DNA of 64,000 nucleotides from contig VXBP01001909.1 in assembly GCA_013400115.1 (NCBI GenBank), forward strand, positions 124,001 through 188,000, given 5' to 3'. Source of the stretch: Rhinopomastus cyanomelas (taxonomy: Eukaryota > Chordata > Aves > Bucerotiformes > Rhinopomastidae). Positions 11,234-22,616 of the stretch are shown piece after piece. How positions within the stretch are numbered: position 1 is the first letter of the stretch; the number at the start of each line of letters is the position of its first letter. A program made the position numbers and the translations under genes. Below the pieces are notes generated by a model. The model was not told where the DNA came from and did no database searches. It saw only the letters and a program-made list of their open reading frames with translations.

Positions 11234-11418
11234 TCACAGAATCCCAGAATGTTACAGGTTGGAAGGGACCTCAAAAGATCCTCTAAGTCCAACCTCCCCT
11301 GCTGGAGCAGGGTCAGCCTACAGTACTGTCTCAAGATATGCTGTCCTATATGGGCCTCAAAGCCATGACCCCAGGAATTCAGAGTCCCATGCTCTACCAA
11401 CTGAGCTGGCCAGGTGCC
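11234..11418 (-). mobile_element. tRNA-Lys-headed SINE with a CR1 tail
   Basis: Read on the minus strand, 11418-11345 is a tRNA-like head of about 74 bases. It contains CAGCTCAGTTGGTAGAGCAT (D arm with A box) followed by GGGACTCTGAAT, which matches the anticodon arm of vertebrate tRNA-Lys(CTT) apart from the anticodon change, and a decayed T arm (GGCTTTGAGGCCC, B-box position). A linker of about 25-30 bases with no clear source follows. It is followed by a CR1 3' end: CTGCTCCAGCAGGGGAGGTT, GGATCTTTTGAGGTCCCTTC and the tail ATTCTGGGATTCTGTGA. Head, linker and LINE tail in that order is the layout of a tRNA-derived SINE mobilised by CR1. Tortoise Pol III SINEs have the same tRNA-Lys plus CR1 plan. 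The anticodon loop is mutated and has an extra base, so it is not a working tRNA. Confidence 0.85.
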
Positions 11419-11803
11419 TTTCCCCAGTGCCGTACAGCACGCGAAGCTGCGCTGACTCCCAAAGCGGTGCAGAGTCGTAGTAACATCTTTGAGGTTGAAA
11501 GCTAAGTGAGTTGTGTCACTGTACCCCACTGAAGGCAGCCACTCATACCTGAGATCAGTGCTCACCCAAGGTTCTGCGCTTATTTGCAAAGTAAATTTTA
11601 GATTAGTGGTGCAACTGGGCAGCTGATAAGACGTGAGGCTGCCCGCTGGGGGTGTGTTCATGGTCTGTGGCACTGGCTGCCCACTCGTGGGCAGGGCTGC
11701 TTCTGTTTGATCTGCAAACATTTTGGTAAGGTTGAAAGCAACCCAAAACTAACTATGGCAGTGCTGAGAAAGGACCTCTGGTATGGGCACCAGTAGCCTG
11801 GGT

Positions 11804-12212
11804 CACACAGAGTATCCCAGACTGGAAAAGACCTCCAAGACCATCTACTCCCATCATTAGCCTAATAGCAAGAAGCCCTCAACTAAAGCATATCCTTCAG
11901 CACCGTAGCTACATGACTCTTAAATACTGCCAGGGATGGGGACTCCCCCACCTTCCCAGGCAAGTTGTTCCATTGCCAGAAAACCCATTCAGTAAAGACA
12001 TTTCTCAAAGGAGAGCAGACCAACCCCCACCTCTCTACAACCTCCTTTGAGGTGGTTGTAGATAGCAATAAGGTCTCCCCTCAGCCTTCTTTTCTGTAAA
12101 CAAACAGAGTTCTCTCAGCCACTCCTCATAAGCCTTATTCTCCAGACCCTTCACCAGCTTTGTTGCCCTCCTTTGGACACAGTCTAGCTCCTCGGTGTCC
12201 TTGTATTGAGAG
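11804..12212 (-). mobile_element. CR1 LINE 3' end, older subfamily
   Basis: On the plus strand it begins CACACAGAGTATCCCAGACT followed by GGAAAAGACCTCCAAGACCA, the diverged 3' tail. It continues through GCCAGGGATGGGGACTCCCC and CAAGTTGTTCCATTGCCAG to CACTCCTCATAAGCCTTATT and CTCCTTTGGACACAGTCTAG, all CR1 ORF2-end landmarks in order. Divergence is much greater than in the young copies. The 5' edge near 12212 is fuzzy. Confidence 0.85.
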
Positions 12213-12464
12213 TCCTTTCTGAAATGAGAAAAGCTGATCCCAGCCAGTCGGTCTAACCTCTGTCCCAACGAAGTGGTGGTTGGCAAGAGGGGATAATTTC
12301 CAAGTGTGTTCTCTGAGCATCCCAGATGTGGACACATCCAAATGTTTGATTGTAGAGCTGTGGTGAAGCAGGGACTCAGCATTTGCGCTCTCCTTCTTGC
12401 AGTGCCTGGGCAGTGAGGGAAGTGGAAAATCTCCAAAGAGCCGTGTTTGCCACCAAGGACTGCA
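12213..12464. other. Unique spacer between two CR1 copies
   Basis: About 250 bases with no gene seen. The sequence separates two old CR1 copies that lie in opposite orientations. Confidence 0.5.
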
Positions 12465-13029
12465 CAAGCCACACAAGCGCTACAGACTGGGGGATGAATG
12501 GCTGGAGAACAGCCTGGCAGAAATAGACCTGGTAGTGCTGGTCAATAGCTGGTTGAACAGGAGCCAGCAGTGTGCCCAGGTGACACGAAAGGCCAATGGC
12601 ATCCTGGCCAGTGTCAGCAACAGTGTGGCTATCAGGACTAGGGACATAATGATTCTATGGTTCTCCCCCTGTACTGGGCACTGGGGAGGCCTCCCCTTGA
12701 GCACCAGGGCAGTTTCTTCAAGAAAGAGATTGAAGGACTGGAGTGGGTCCAGAGGAGCAATGAGGCTGGGGAAGGGACTGGAGGGAAAGACTGATGAGGA
12801 GACGCTGAGGGAGCTGGGGGTGTTTAGCCTGGAGAAGATGAGACTCAGAGGAGACCTTATCCCTCTCTATAACTACTGGAAGGGGGGTTGTAGTCAGCTG
12901 TGGGTCAGGCTCTTCTCCCAGGCAGCTAGTGACAGGACAAGAGGGCAGGGTCTGAAACTGTACCAGGGCAGTTTTAGTTTGGATATTAGGAAGCTCTTCT
13001 TCATGGAAAGGGGGATCAGACACTGGTAA
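12465..13029 (+). pseudogene. CR1 ORF2 C-terminal remnant, one long open frame
   Basis: A single frame stays open for most of the element. It reads RYRLGDEWLENSL, QQCAQVTRKANGILASV, LRELGVFSLEKMRLRGDLI and ASDRTRGQGLKLYQG, all recognisable CR1 ORF2 C-terminal segments. The segment corresponding to the RPHLEYC box is scrambled (about 12660-12720), and no palm motif is present. The open length is chance survival in an old copy, not evidence for a working gene. Confidence 0.8.
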
Positions 13030-13196
13030 AGATTGCACAGGGAGGTGATGGAGTTTGCATCCCTGGAGGTGCTTAACGACAGACTGGATGTGGCACTTAG
13101 TGCCCTACTCTGGCTGATGTGGTGATGTTAGGTCGTGAGCTGGGCTGGATGATCTTAGAGATCTTTTCCAGCCTCAGCAATTCCTGATTCTGTGAC
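12465..13196 (+). mobile_element. CR1 LINE, about 730 bp, older subfamily
   Basis: The copy starts at the region equivalent to GCTACAGACTGGGGGATGAA and runs through AGCCAGCAGTGTGCCCAGGT, CTCCCCCTGTACTGGGCACT, CTGAGGGAGCTGGGGGTGTT and GTGACAGGACAAGAGGGCAG to a 3' UTR with GCTGGGCTGGATGATCTTAG and the tail TTCCTGATTCTGTGA. Much of it still reads in one frame (see the pseudogene entry). It represents the 3' half of ORF2 after the catalytic palm and is a separate, older subfamily. Confidence 0.92.
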
Positions 13197-14358
13197 TGAC
13201 CACCATAATGCAGAGGGGCTGCTGAATATGACTTTATGTGCTTCTGGCCAAATGGCTTGTTTTCCAGTCAGTGAACTGCTGCTCTGCCTGTGTGTGAGAT
13301 GTTACTGGAGGGGTACAAAACATGTGATGTTTGACATACACCCCCAAATCTAGGCAGTAACTGCCAAACGAACACTGAGTTCTTTAAAGAAGGACCAAGC
13401 CGTGTTATGAGTAAGTAAACAGATCCGAAGGGTGCTAATAACGCCAACCACTGAAAATTAGCTGGAATCTAGGGTACGGAGTGCACATTCTTGGTTGACT
13501 GGTTATGGCTTGTTTCTCAGTCAGGAATGCCAAGCAACTGACCTAGTAAAGCTTCCCTCCCCGCTCACCCTATCCACTTCTGACAGCACGTTTTTGTTTG
13601 CTTGTTTATTTTCCACAGCACGAACATATTAATTGCATTAGGGAGGGTATTAAAAGCCTTGGCAGAGTTAACCCAGTCGTGTCTTTCCATACTGCTCCTA
13701 CCAAAATACTTTGAAAGCTAAAGTAAAACTTTCATCTCCATCCTGCTCCTCGACCCAGAATTAGAGTAGATCTGCAGGTCCTAATTATTGTAATAAGTCG
13801 TAATTAATGTTGATGGCTGTGAGTCACCAGCAAAACTTTGTGTTCCCCAGTACAGTAAGTCTGTGTGTGTGTGTATGTGCTTGTTGATGCCTTGCAGAAA
13901 GCCCAGTGCTCCTAGAACTGAAGTTGTGAAAGCAAGAAAAGACCCTTTAAACTGCAGTGATCGCCCTGGAGCTGTGCCTTTTGTGCTAGCTGAGTTGGAC
14001 AACCTGCTGCCCGATCACGAGTGGCGTGGACCATTGGCCGCACTTCTGAGTGAACAGATGAGGTATGACCTGAGGTCCCCAATTACGGCTGCTCCCCAGA
14101 GCTAGCCCTGGGTTTTTTAGCTGCAAAAAGCTCTCATTAACCTCAATGGGACTTTAGCCCAGCCTTAGTCAGGCCTTGGTTTTTAGGGCTGGAACTCTGT
14201 GATTAACCATAAGCTTTTGCTTACGTTCTGGAGCTTTTTCAGTTAGAGCACAAGGAGTTGTGATTAGAAATCTAAAATGCCAACAGTTTGAACACTGGTT
14301 AGGGTTGGCAAAGGGTCTGCAGAACCAACTTTGTTAGGGTCTGGAGAACAAAACTCCC
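13197..14358. other. Unique noncoding sequence
   Basis: No accepted gene. It contains a short TG microsatellite (13861-13876), an AT-rich patch with ATATTAATTGCATTAG near 13625-13642 and a shared ancient-repeat word at 14141-14175. A splice-like open stretch at 13900-14061 was considered and rejected. Confidence 0.5.
14141..14175 (+). repeat. Fragment related to the palindromic ancient repeat
   Basis: The words CCTCAATGGGACTTTAGCCC and CCTTAGTCAGGCC match in order the right arm of the palindromic repeat at 55832-55891 (ATCAATGG, then GACTGAATAAGGACT), with decay. The family seems widespread in sauropsid DNA, but I cannot name it securely. Confidence 0.35.
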
Positions 14359-14728
14359 CAGCTGAGGGAGCTGGGGCTGTTTAGTCTGGAGAAAGGAGGT
14401 TGAGGGGAGACCTTATTGCTCTGTACAGCTGCCTGAGAGGAGGTTGTAGAGAGGTGGTGGTTGGTCTCTTCTCACAAATAGCAAGTGACAGGACAAGAGG
14501 AAACAGCCTCAAGCTGCACCAGGGGAAGTTTAGGTTGGACATCAGGGAAAACGTCTCTGTTGAGAGTATCATCAGGCCTTGGAACCGGCGGCTCAGAGAG
14601 AGGGTTGAATCACCATTCACTGGTAAATCCAGAGCTTAGAGACCTAGTGTAGTGATGGGTTAGGTTAATGGTTGGACTCAATGATCTTAAAGGTCTCTTT
14701 CAACCTCAGCAATTCTATGATTCTATGA
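14359..14728 (+). mobile_element. CR1 LINE 3' end, older subfamily
   Basis: Landmarks in order: GAGGGAGCTGGGGCTGTTTA, AGTGACAGGACAAGAGGAAA, CAAGCTGCACCAGGGGAAGT, TTAGGTTGGACATCAGGG, the GGTTAATGGTTGGACTCAAT box and a double octamer tail (ATTCTATGATTCTATGA). The pattern agrees with the copies at 7666 and 28220. It is truncated within ORF2. Confidence 0.93.
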
Positions 14729-16721
14729 ATAATGAGTGGGAAAAAAAATTGCAGTGCCAGCTTCACACTGTGTTCTTCTGCCTTGCACAGTTCATGTCTA
14801 TAAAGAGAAATTGCTGTGGAAAGACACTGCTGCAAAATTGCCTCCGTTTCCATGCACTGCAGAGGTTCATTATGTCCTTTTCTGGGGCTGTGCTACTTTC
14901 ACCCATACGAATCCTTTACAGTTTGTAATTTCAGCAGGTTCTCCATGACAAGTTCTAGTTTTGTTTACCAAGATACTTCTTTTCAAAACAGCCTTTTAAT
15001 GATGCAAGATGATGTAAAATATATTGACCTGGTACGTGCTCATATGCTTCTATGTGACTGGCTAAGTTCAAGGGTGCATATCCTGTGTGACTTAACTACC
15101 CATAAATGTAAAGTGACATTTATGACAAGAATTCATTTCCTTCTATAGACAAGAGAAGTCCTCCAAAACAGGTATTTCAGATTTGAGATTTAAGTGGTCT
15201 GGATTCTTTCCCTTCCCCCCCACTTCTTTCTTCTGTCATTGAATGTGACACAATAAATCACTATGAGATTCTACTTTCTTTTATTCCCCTCTCTCAAACT
15301 TTCAGACAGTGAGGAAGTAGAAGAAAAAGTTGAGAAGCAGAGTTCCTCTGATGCTGTCTGTTCTAATGTGTTCAGGAGGTAACCCACCAAATGATTATCA
15401 AACTTCTTGCTTTTTTTGTATTGGCATCCAGTGATTTCTTTTTAGCTGCTACATTTCTTTGGAAATCTCCCCTGTATTGGTTTTTCCCTTTATACAGCTC
15501 AGCCCTTTGACAGTGTCTTAAAATATTGACAGGGAGCCTATCATTAGCTGTAGTAAAATTATAACACAGCACATTACCAGTGCACTTAGGGTTGCAGCAA
15601 ACCTCTGCATTGGAAAGGACATTTCAGTCACACTTAGAGCTGGGATGTGAGTAGCTGCTGACAGTTTGTCGTCTTGCGCTGCCTGTTTGCATCCTGTAAC
15701 TGCCCGATGTTTTACCATCTCCCTGGCTCAGCCATGGGCTGGATCTAAGTAGTGCAGTGAGAGCTGATGGTTGGTTCTCCAGTGCCTGAGCAGCCACAAA
15801 CTCCGAGGCATTCCTGTCACCTTTGCTTCATATCTGATTCAGTGTCTGTTATGACCTTCCTGCAGGGTCCTAAGCACCTACACGCTCAGGGCAGACCTAA
15901 ATTGTGCTGTCACAAATCAGTTGAAGGATGTTGGTTTGTGTACAGGTCCGTGCCCTTTGCATGCAGCACAATGTGTTGCCATAGATCTCCATTTCAGCTT
16001 GTTGATTTCTGCTGTAAGTGTAGCCTCAGTTTATGGCCCCTTTCAATCTGACCTCGGGAAGCCGCGTGGATGGCCACGTAAATTCCTTCAGAAATACCAG
16101 CAGACTCAGTGAATAGCCAGAATATTGATTTATCCTATGAGAGAACATGGGAAGGGGCACAAGCTGCCTTCCCTCCCACTGCAGAGGCTTTGGGCATAAC
16201 CTTTCTGCCTGTGAAGGGCTGGCTGGTCTTACCACCATGGCCACCAGCAGAGGCAAAGCCTTCAACTGCAGCTACTCTGGGAAGGGAACACCTTCTATCC
16301 AGTTACTACTGCAAGCTCAGGAAGCAAGTGCCTTGAGGACCAAGGTAGACCATACCCAAGTGAGGGCATGCAATGTCCACACTGCCCTGTCTAGATGCCA
16401 CCAAGCCCTCAACCTCCCAGCAGAGCCTTAGTGCTAGCCTTCCTTTGCTGAGAACTGCAGCTTGGTGGTGCCCAGCCTGGAGCTGAGGGTTCCACTTTGA
16501 GCTAGCAAGGACAGTTCTGGCAATGGGCTGGACTACTGAGATCCTAGCCAGTTGCTGGCATGGGCTGCTCTCCTCTCCACCCTGCCAACAGGGGACACCT
16601 CTCCTCAGTGGCTCTTGTGGCTGCCTGTCTCTTGCTGAGCCTGGATTCTTTTATAAGGTGTGACATGATCCCTGCCCATCACACAGGGACTGTTACTGGC
16701 AACAGAGCAATTAAATGCCTG
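14729..16721. other. Unique noncoding sequence
   Basis: Two kilobases without a recognised gene or repeat. A run of eight C bases lies near 15214-15221. From about 15,720 to 16,720 the sequence becomes more GC-rich with many chance open frames on both strands, none with a domain signature. Confidence 0.55.
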
Positions 16722-16775
16722 TCACAGAATCACACAATCACAGAATGTTAGGGGTTGGAAGGGATCTTGAAAGAA
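16722..16775 (-). mobile_element. CR1 3' tail fragment
   Basis: A 54-base minus-strand tail: TCACAGAATCACACAATCAC (octamers), then TTAGGGGTTGGAAGGGATCT. The element is cut off just upstream of the GGACTAGATGATCT box. It is one of the shortest CR1 copies in the window. Confidence 0.85.
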
Positions 16776-17891
16776 CAGACACCTGGATGGGGCCAGGAGG
16801 CTGCAAATTGCTCTTGACCATCTTCAGAACAAATCAGTATTAAACCAGGTGACTGTTACCTGGTGGTAACAGGTAAGAGGACAGGAAGGGGATATAAAAC
16901 AGAGGTTAAGGAAAAATTACACTGGGGTCAGCTGCAAATGCAGGAGGAAATAGGTGTGGGGTTATTAAAAGACAGATGCACCAGGAAGTCCAAAGCCTGA
17001 AAATCCCTTCATTATCTAGTCAAAGGCTCGGAAAAGCTGTGGCTAAAATGTGAGCTATGAGCCTAACAGGTCTGTTTATACAGACTTCTCTAAACAGTTC
17101 TTCACTCAGATATTTTGCCTCTGCAAAATCTTTCTTTTTCCCTTGTGTTTTGATTCCTTTCATCTTAAAGGACACCCTGCTATTTCCCAATCTGTAAATA
17201 AAACTTGCTATGATAAAGGTCATGAGCTCAGTCTCTGGGAAGAATTGCCCCGCAATAAAAAGTAAAGCCAGCTTGGGGCCTGCTGGTACTGCCACTGGCA
17301 CCCACCACTGCCAAGGCAATGGCTGTTGCCCAGCTCCTCACATCCATTGAGCCTGCATGAGTATCAGATCTTCCCTTTGCAGCTTTCCTGTACTGCAAAA
17401 CCAGGGTTTTGGAGATGTACCAAAGAATCAGGACTGACCATCATGGTGGACAGAGCTGAAGAACAACACTGAAAGAACTTCTGTTTGGGTTGGAGGAAAA
17501 ACTCCCTCACAGGCTGGGTGTGGGTTTTGCTTGCTGTTTGCGACCACGTGTGGACAAACCCAATGCCTTGGTCCATCCCCTCGAAAGCCAGTGCCATTGA
17601 CACCTCCCGCCTCAATTCCATGGGAAGAGATTTGGCAAATGCCACGCTGACTCGTTTGTCTTGTTCACTGTCAGGATGCGTAAGGGCGCACACTGAACCC
17701 TATCATTCAGCTTGAACGGAGCTCATGAGAGCCAACAGAATCAATACATTTCACATGTGATTGTTGTCAGACTGATCCTAATCCTTTGTTCAGCTCCTGT
17801 TCTAAGTGACTTTAAGTAGACCCACACTCACTGGCAACCCCAAACCCCGTCCTCAAACTCATGTGGTGACTCTGTGCCATCCAGAGGTGAC
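16776..17891. other. Unique noncoding sequence
   Basis: No gene seen. A perfect 8-bp inverted repeat CTGTTACC-TGGT-GGTAACAG lies at 16853-16872 and could form a small hairpin. No flanking TG/CA ends or target duplication were found that would make this part of an LTR. Confidence 0.5.
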
Positions 17892-17950
17892 GGGATTGGA
17901 CTAGATGATCTTTCAAGGTCCCTTCCAATCCCTAATGTCCTGTGACTCTG
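17892..17950 (+). mobile_element. CR1 3' tail fragment, young subfamily
   Basis: The copy begins exactly at GGGATTGGACTAGATGATCT and ends with a decayed octamer tail (CCTAATGTCCTGTGACTCTG). It is about 59 bases long, so the element was truncated a few tens of bases from its 3' end. Confidence 0.88.
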
Positions 17951-20900
17951 CTTGACAAAGTGACACCACTGCCTGCTCATAAGCGACAGATTTAGTTAAG
18001 TTCTGCCCCGTCATGTGCACATGTACATGTCTTCTAACGTATAATTACAGCAAAGCATCCCACAGAAAGCGTGTGTTTGGGCTTTTAACGTGATCCAATA
18101 AACATGCGACGCAACCATTTCCAGATAATTATGGCATCAGCAACCCCCTGCCTGCTTCCATGCAGCCATTCCTGGGAACCCCTCGTGGGTGTTCAAGCAG
18201 TGTGAGAAAATAGCGAGTGCATTGAATCTGATTTCCGTGGCACAAATATTCCAGTGTGTTAGAATACCTCAGAGCTAAGAAATCTCTGAAACATCAACAT
18301 TTGGTTTCCTGCTTGATCTGAGCCGGCCTCGCCTGAGGCAGGGGTCGATAACATACTGCTCCGTTGTTTGCCAGAATCAAGAACAGAGGGGCTTCTCTAT
18401 CAGCTCGCTTCCTCTCCAGCAATATCAAAGTGCCTCATTCCAATTAAAAAGCATCAAGCTTTGGCCCATTTCCCTTCTGCTACTGGCAGAAGGGCGAGCA
18501 TGAGGGTGAAAGGGTGGATCGACAGTTTTCCCATCCCTGGGTTGTTCTGCTCTGAGCTTCATCTTGCCTGACTTATGCAGCTGTCCCCTGCTCTATGGAT
18601 CCAACTGTTCCGTGCAATGGAAGGATGAGGCGCTTGAAGACAGTTTCTAATATTAAGCAGGTAAGGACAGAATTAAGTCAAAAGTCGGTGCAATAGGATA
18701 ACGTCTGGAAATCTGCACAAGCTCTGGGAAGACAGATCAGAGTTACGCAGCTCAGAGAGAAAACTGGTGGTGCCAGTGTGAAACAGCATAGTATGGACTC
18801 AGGCTTTGAGCAGCACCACACTGTAGTCTAGCAGTGACAGAGGCACACCAGAGACCTTTTTTTTTTCCATAGCCAACCACATTTCACATTTGAAGCACAT
18901 TAAGGGTATGAGACAGGCACCTCAAGTGAGGAAAACCAGGTGATGGTACCAGGAGAGCTGGCTTCTCCTCTTCCACACCTGCTGTGTTCCCAGTGTGTTA
19001 CTGCCACAACTAGAGACCACCTCTTCTCTCGGTCTGTGCTGCTGGTGCTGCACAGGGTGCATAATGCTGCTTGAAAGAGCAGCTGCTCAGTATTAATTTT
19101 TACCTGCAGAGTTCAGTTTGTGGCCTTGACTGGCTGAAACTCCACAATCCCCAGCTTCTGCAGCAAATGCAGCGACGGGTGGGGGAATCGACAGAATCGA
19201 CGTGTTTTGCCTTGCCCTCACTCTGTGCTGAAGGAGGTGGAAGGGAAGGATATCCGTCCTTGTTATTTAAAGACCTTGCTCTTTTGAAATACCATTTGAT
19301 GAGGGAAGAGGCATTTGTTTTGGGAGGGGAGCTTTGCTGGGTTTGTTTGGACTGGTTTTGTAGTAGGTGGTAGGTCATGGGAAAGGGAAGGCTCCTCCAT
19401 GCTGTCCCAAGGAGAGCATCCACATGAGGCAGAGCGTTGTGAGAAGCTCTGGGGAGCTTTCCATGTTCGCCCACCTCAGTAAATGAAAGGCAGCACCGGC
19501 CCTCACATCAATGTGCTTTAGATTGAAGTCCTACTTAACACTGCTGCAGTGGATGACACTGCGATTACCTCTTGTCCCCTTTTTCCCTCTGTTCTCAGCA
19601 AAAATTACTCAGCTCAGCTTATGAACTGCAGGACCGAGCAGCACCTGTAATTTTGCATCATTCAAACTGGCTTTTATCTCTCTTGACACAAATGCCAGAC
19701 CCTTGTGTGCTACTGAATGGGCTGCAGGCAAGAAACTGTGGCTGAGTGAGTTACGCCAATAATCCTGAAGTCTGTCAGCCAGCACGGGCTTCCAGGGAAA
19801 GCGTAGGTTGTGCTGGGACAGGAGGGCCAATCTGATGTGACAATCTATTTCTTAAGCTGAAGGGACCCTGGTTAATGCGGCTGCCTGAGCCCAGGTCAAT
19901 TCCCACTCCAGATTCAAGGTCTTACCTGGGATAAACCAGGAACTAATAAGGTCTTCTGTGACTAACACGTTCATTCCCCTCTTCTAGCAGAGTGACCTAT
20001 TTTTGCTTTTGCTATAAAGCTTCTCATAGGGAAAAATTTCTCCCTTGGTTGTGTTTTACGTGCACTCATCACACTAATTTTACTGGCAGAAAGGTCTTTC
20101 TTTTAGGATGCATCTCCTCCTTCTGTCCTCATTCCTTATTCAGAAAGCTCAGGAAATCTTTCTACGAGTAGTCAGCTCCTTGGCATTTGAAGAATGAGTG
20201 TCTTCCCAAGCAAAGTAGCATCTACATTTTCATGTGGAATTTGAGCCAGAAAAAACAATCACTGTCTTCAAGTGCAGCTCCCTGTGTTGTTTTGCTGTTC
20301 CCTGTTTAAGCCTGCACCCAGCAAGTCTTGTACCCCTGCACCACAGCTCGTTCAAGCCGTACTGGAGGGACCTGGTCCTTGATACAGACCAGCCCAGCCC
20401 CTCAGAGCACACCAGGAGAGGACAATTGCTTTCTGGCCATTTCAGATAATAACTGGAGAACATGTCCAGGTTGCCATTGCTTCTCAGGGTGGCTGGAGTT
20501 TGTCCAACATCCTGTAGTGCAGCTCTTCCAGCCTGGGGAAATCTCAACTCATTCAACAGTTATTTTTCAACACCATGTTCTACAGATGCCTGGCTCAGAA
20601 TTAATCCCAGAGGCAGCCCTACATTTCTCGTTCTTGTTCATAAATATTGATAACTGAAGGGCTACATATCTAGAAAGCCCCTTCAGTATGGAAGAGGGAA
20701 GAAGGATGTCAGGGAGAAGCCCTGTCTCTGCTATTGTTCTCTTAGTGATAGTGACTCGGTCTCTTCAGCTGTCTCTTCCTACTTGTGCCCCTTTGAGGAG
20801 AAGCCCACAGTCACAGGAGGTTTCTGAAGGTCAGAGATTTTGTATGAGACATCCAGGGCCATCTGTCTTGCCAACAGATGAGCACTTTGCAAAAGAGTCA

Positions 20901-22616
20901 TTCAAATCTAGGCCTCCTGCCTCAAATTGCCCAGAAACTCCAATCCTTGAGTGTCTTGTCCTCAAAATGCAGTTTATCAGTGAAGGAAACAAATCTGTGG
21001 ACCTGCAGAATGAATGTGGGCAGAGCTGTGTCTCTCAGGTGTGCCTAGGGTGTAGTCAATCTCAGCCATGGTCTCTGAAAACATCCTGGCAAGGGGGTTG
21101 AGGAATGTCATCTTTGTGTCCCAAGTAATTTCTCCAAGGTAAGGAAAGAGCTCCATTTGAAACGCAAGTCAGGACTATCAGGAAAAAGCGTAACCATGGT
21201 GAGCAGGGCTTTTGGGGAGAGAAGAGGAAGAGTCGTGAGCTAGAACAGCCAACTGTGGCCATTAATATCTTCAGGCATCAGCAGCTTCAGTCACCTCCCA
21301 CTAACTCTTGCTGGTTCTTGCTTTTGAACTCTTGCTGGTGAAAGGAGACAGTGGGCCCAGGACAAACTGTGAAGTCCTGATCTAGCTGTGAGGTCCAGCA
21401 AACCTCAGAGAGAAGGCATCATCACGCAGTGTCACAGTAATCTGCCCAGCAAATCGCTGCTGCTGCTGAAAGTCCCTGCAAATTGTACTCTAATCAGGTA
21501 ACTTCACACAGCTCACAAATACCTTGGGGACGGGGCGCTGGCCTTTTCCTATAAACCTGCTGGGTTTATAAACACGAGGACGTGTTTATGGTTTTTATGG
21601 TTTAGTGTTACAGTCTCAGTTTGCTGAGTGTAGCCTTTGGATCGATCCACCAGCTGGCATGACCTTGTGCAAACTGTGCCACCTGGAATTTTCACAGTAG
21701 GTCCTAGCGCACAGTAGGTCCTTTTTCATTCCTTTCTTCTTTCACCCCAACCTACACATACCAGGCAGATCCTCACCCAACTTGCTCCAGCTGCTGAAGT
21801 TTGCAGGGATCATCAGCTGCGGTCCTTCCCGGCTCTGTTCTCCTAACTTTTCCCTGCACAAGGCATGAACAACCTGTTAGATTTGCGGTTAGTCAGGATT
21901 TCCTTTCAGCAAACAAAAAGGAGGCAGCGTGCTGTCCCCACTCCCAAACCTGTAAGCTCATTCTGGCCAACAGAAAGGGCAGGGAGTGAAGGGTTTGAAC
22001 TGACACCTCGATCACTTGGAAGGCAACAGGCACCACCAGTGTTCAAGTGGAACTTTAGCAAGTAGTTAATGAAGAACAAGAAATGTTTCTCTTCTAAATC
22101 GGGGGACAGTTGGTACTGAGCCATTGGGTACTCTGAACATGTGAGAAGCTGCTGCTATTCTGGAGGTAACCCCATGAGAGCATCTCCTGGAGATCCTCTC
22201 AAGATCACTTTTGGCCATTTAATGCAAGAGGTGCCAGGAGCAAAGGCATCGTGCAGGGTTAGGTGAAACCTGCCACCTGTTCAAACTGCGTGTTCCCCAT
22301 GGTGCAACCTGTAAGGGGCTACCAGTACCCCCAGAGAACTTCGTGGAGCTGTGCAGTAGCCAGACTTTGGTCCTGAGCTTTCTTTTCTGATGGTTTTCAG
22401 TGGTTTGCTGAAGCTGGTGTAATCTGAAATGAGTCTCCCACTCTTTGCCCACACTGGACTATCCTTGGAGTCCTGCTGTGCCTGTAAGGATTACCCAAGT
22501 GCCTGCAGAAACTACAGCCCAGTCCACTTCTCACTAATGTTTTGTGGGTTAGCAAAAAGGGCAAAATGTCTTTGGATTCAGTGCAACAAATCTTCCTCCT
22601 TCTCACTGTAAGGGAA
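17951..22616. other. Long CR1-free unique stretch
   Basis: The longest stretch without CR1 in the left half. I found no gene. It includes a T run near 18857-18867, a strong small inverted repeat at 21568-21589 and a patch at 17990-18330 (contains ACGTATAATTACAGC and CCAGATAATTATGGC) that may be constrained. Open frames reach about 137 codons near 20,700 but have no family signature. Confidence 0.5.
21568..21589. repeat. Perfect 9-bp inverted repeat
   Basis: ATAAACACG (21568-21576) and CGTGTTTAT (21581-21589) are exact reverse complements with a four-base spacer AGGA. The arms contain a GTTTA/TAAAC forkhead-like core on both strands. It may be a palindromic binding site or chance. Confidence 0.7.

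Noticed and set aside
11345..11418. A genuine tRNA-Lys gene
   Set aside because: The anticodon region is mutated with an extra base, the T arm and acceptor stem do not pair, and a CR1 tail follows, so it is a SINE head.
12648..12665. Another octamer micro-insertion (AATGATTCTATGG) inside an old CR1
   Set aside because: No flanking duplication can be seen and the old copy is too diverged to know its original sequence.
13900..14061. Possible exon: CCTTGCAG before, open frame across, GATGAG/GTATGAC after
   Set aside because: The frame has no recognisable protein, nearby DNA holds an ancient-repeat trace, and splice-like words of this quality are common by chance. No neighbouring exon was found.
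16853..16872. Inverted repeat as the end of an LTR or transposon
   Set aside because: It has no matching distant end and no target duplication; a local hairpin by chance.
20688..21101. 137-codon open frame
   Set aside because: No motif, no splice context and no supporting neighbouring exon; consistent with chance.
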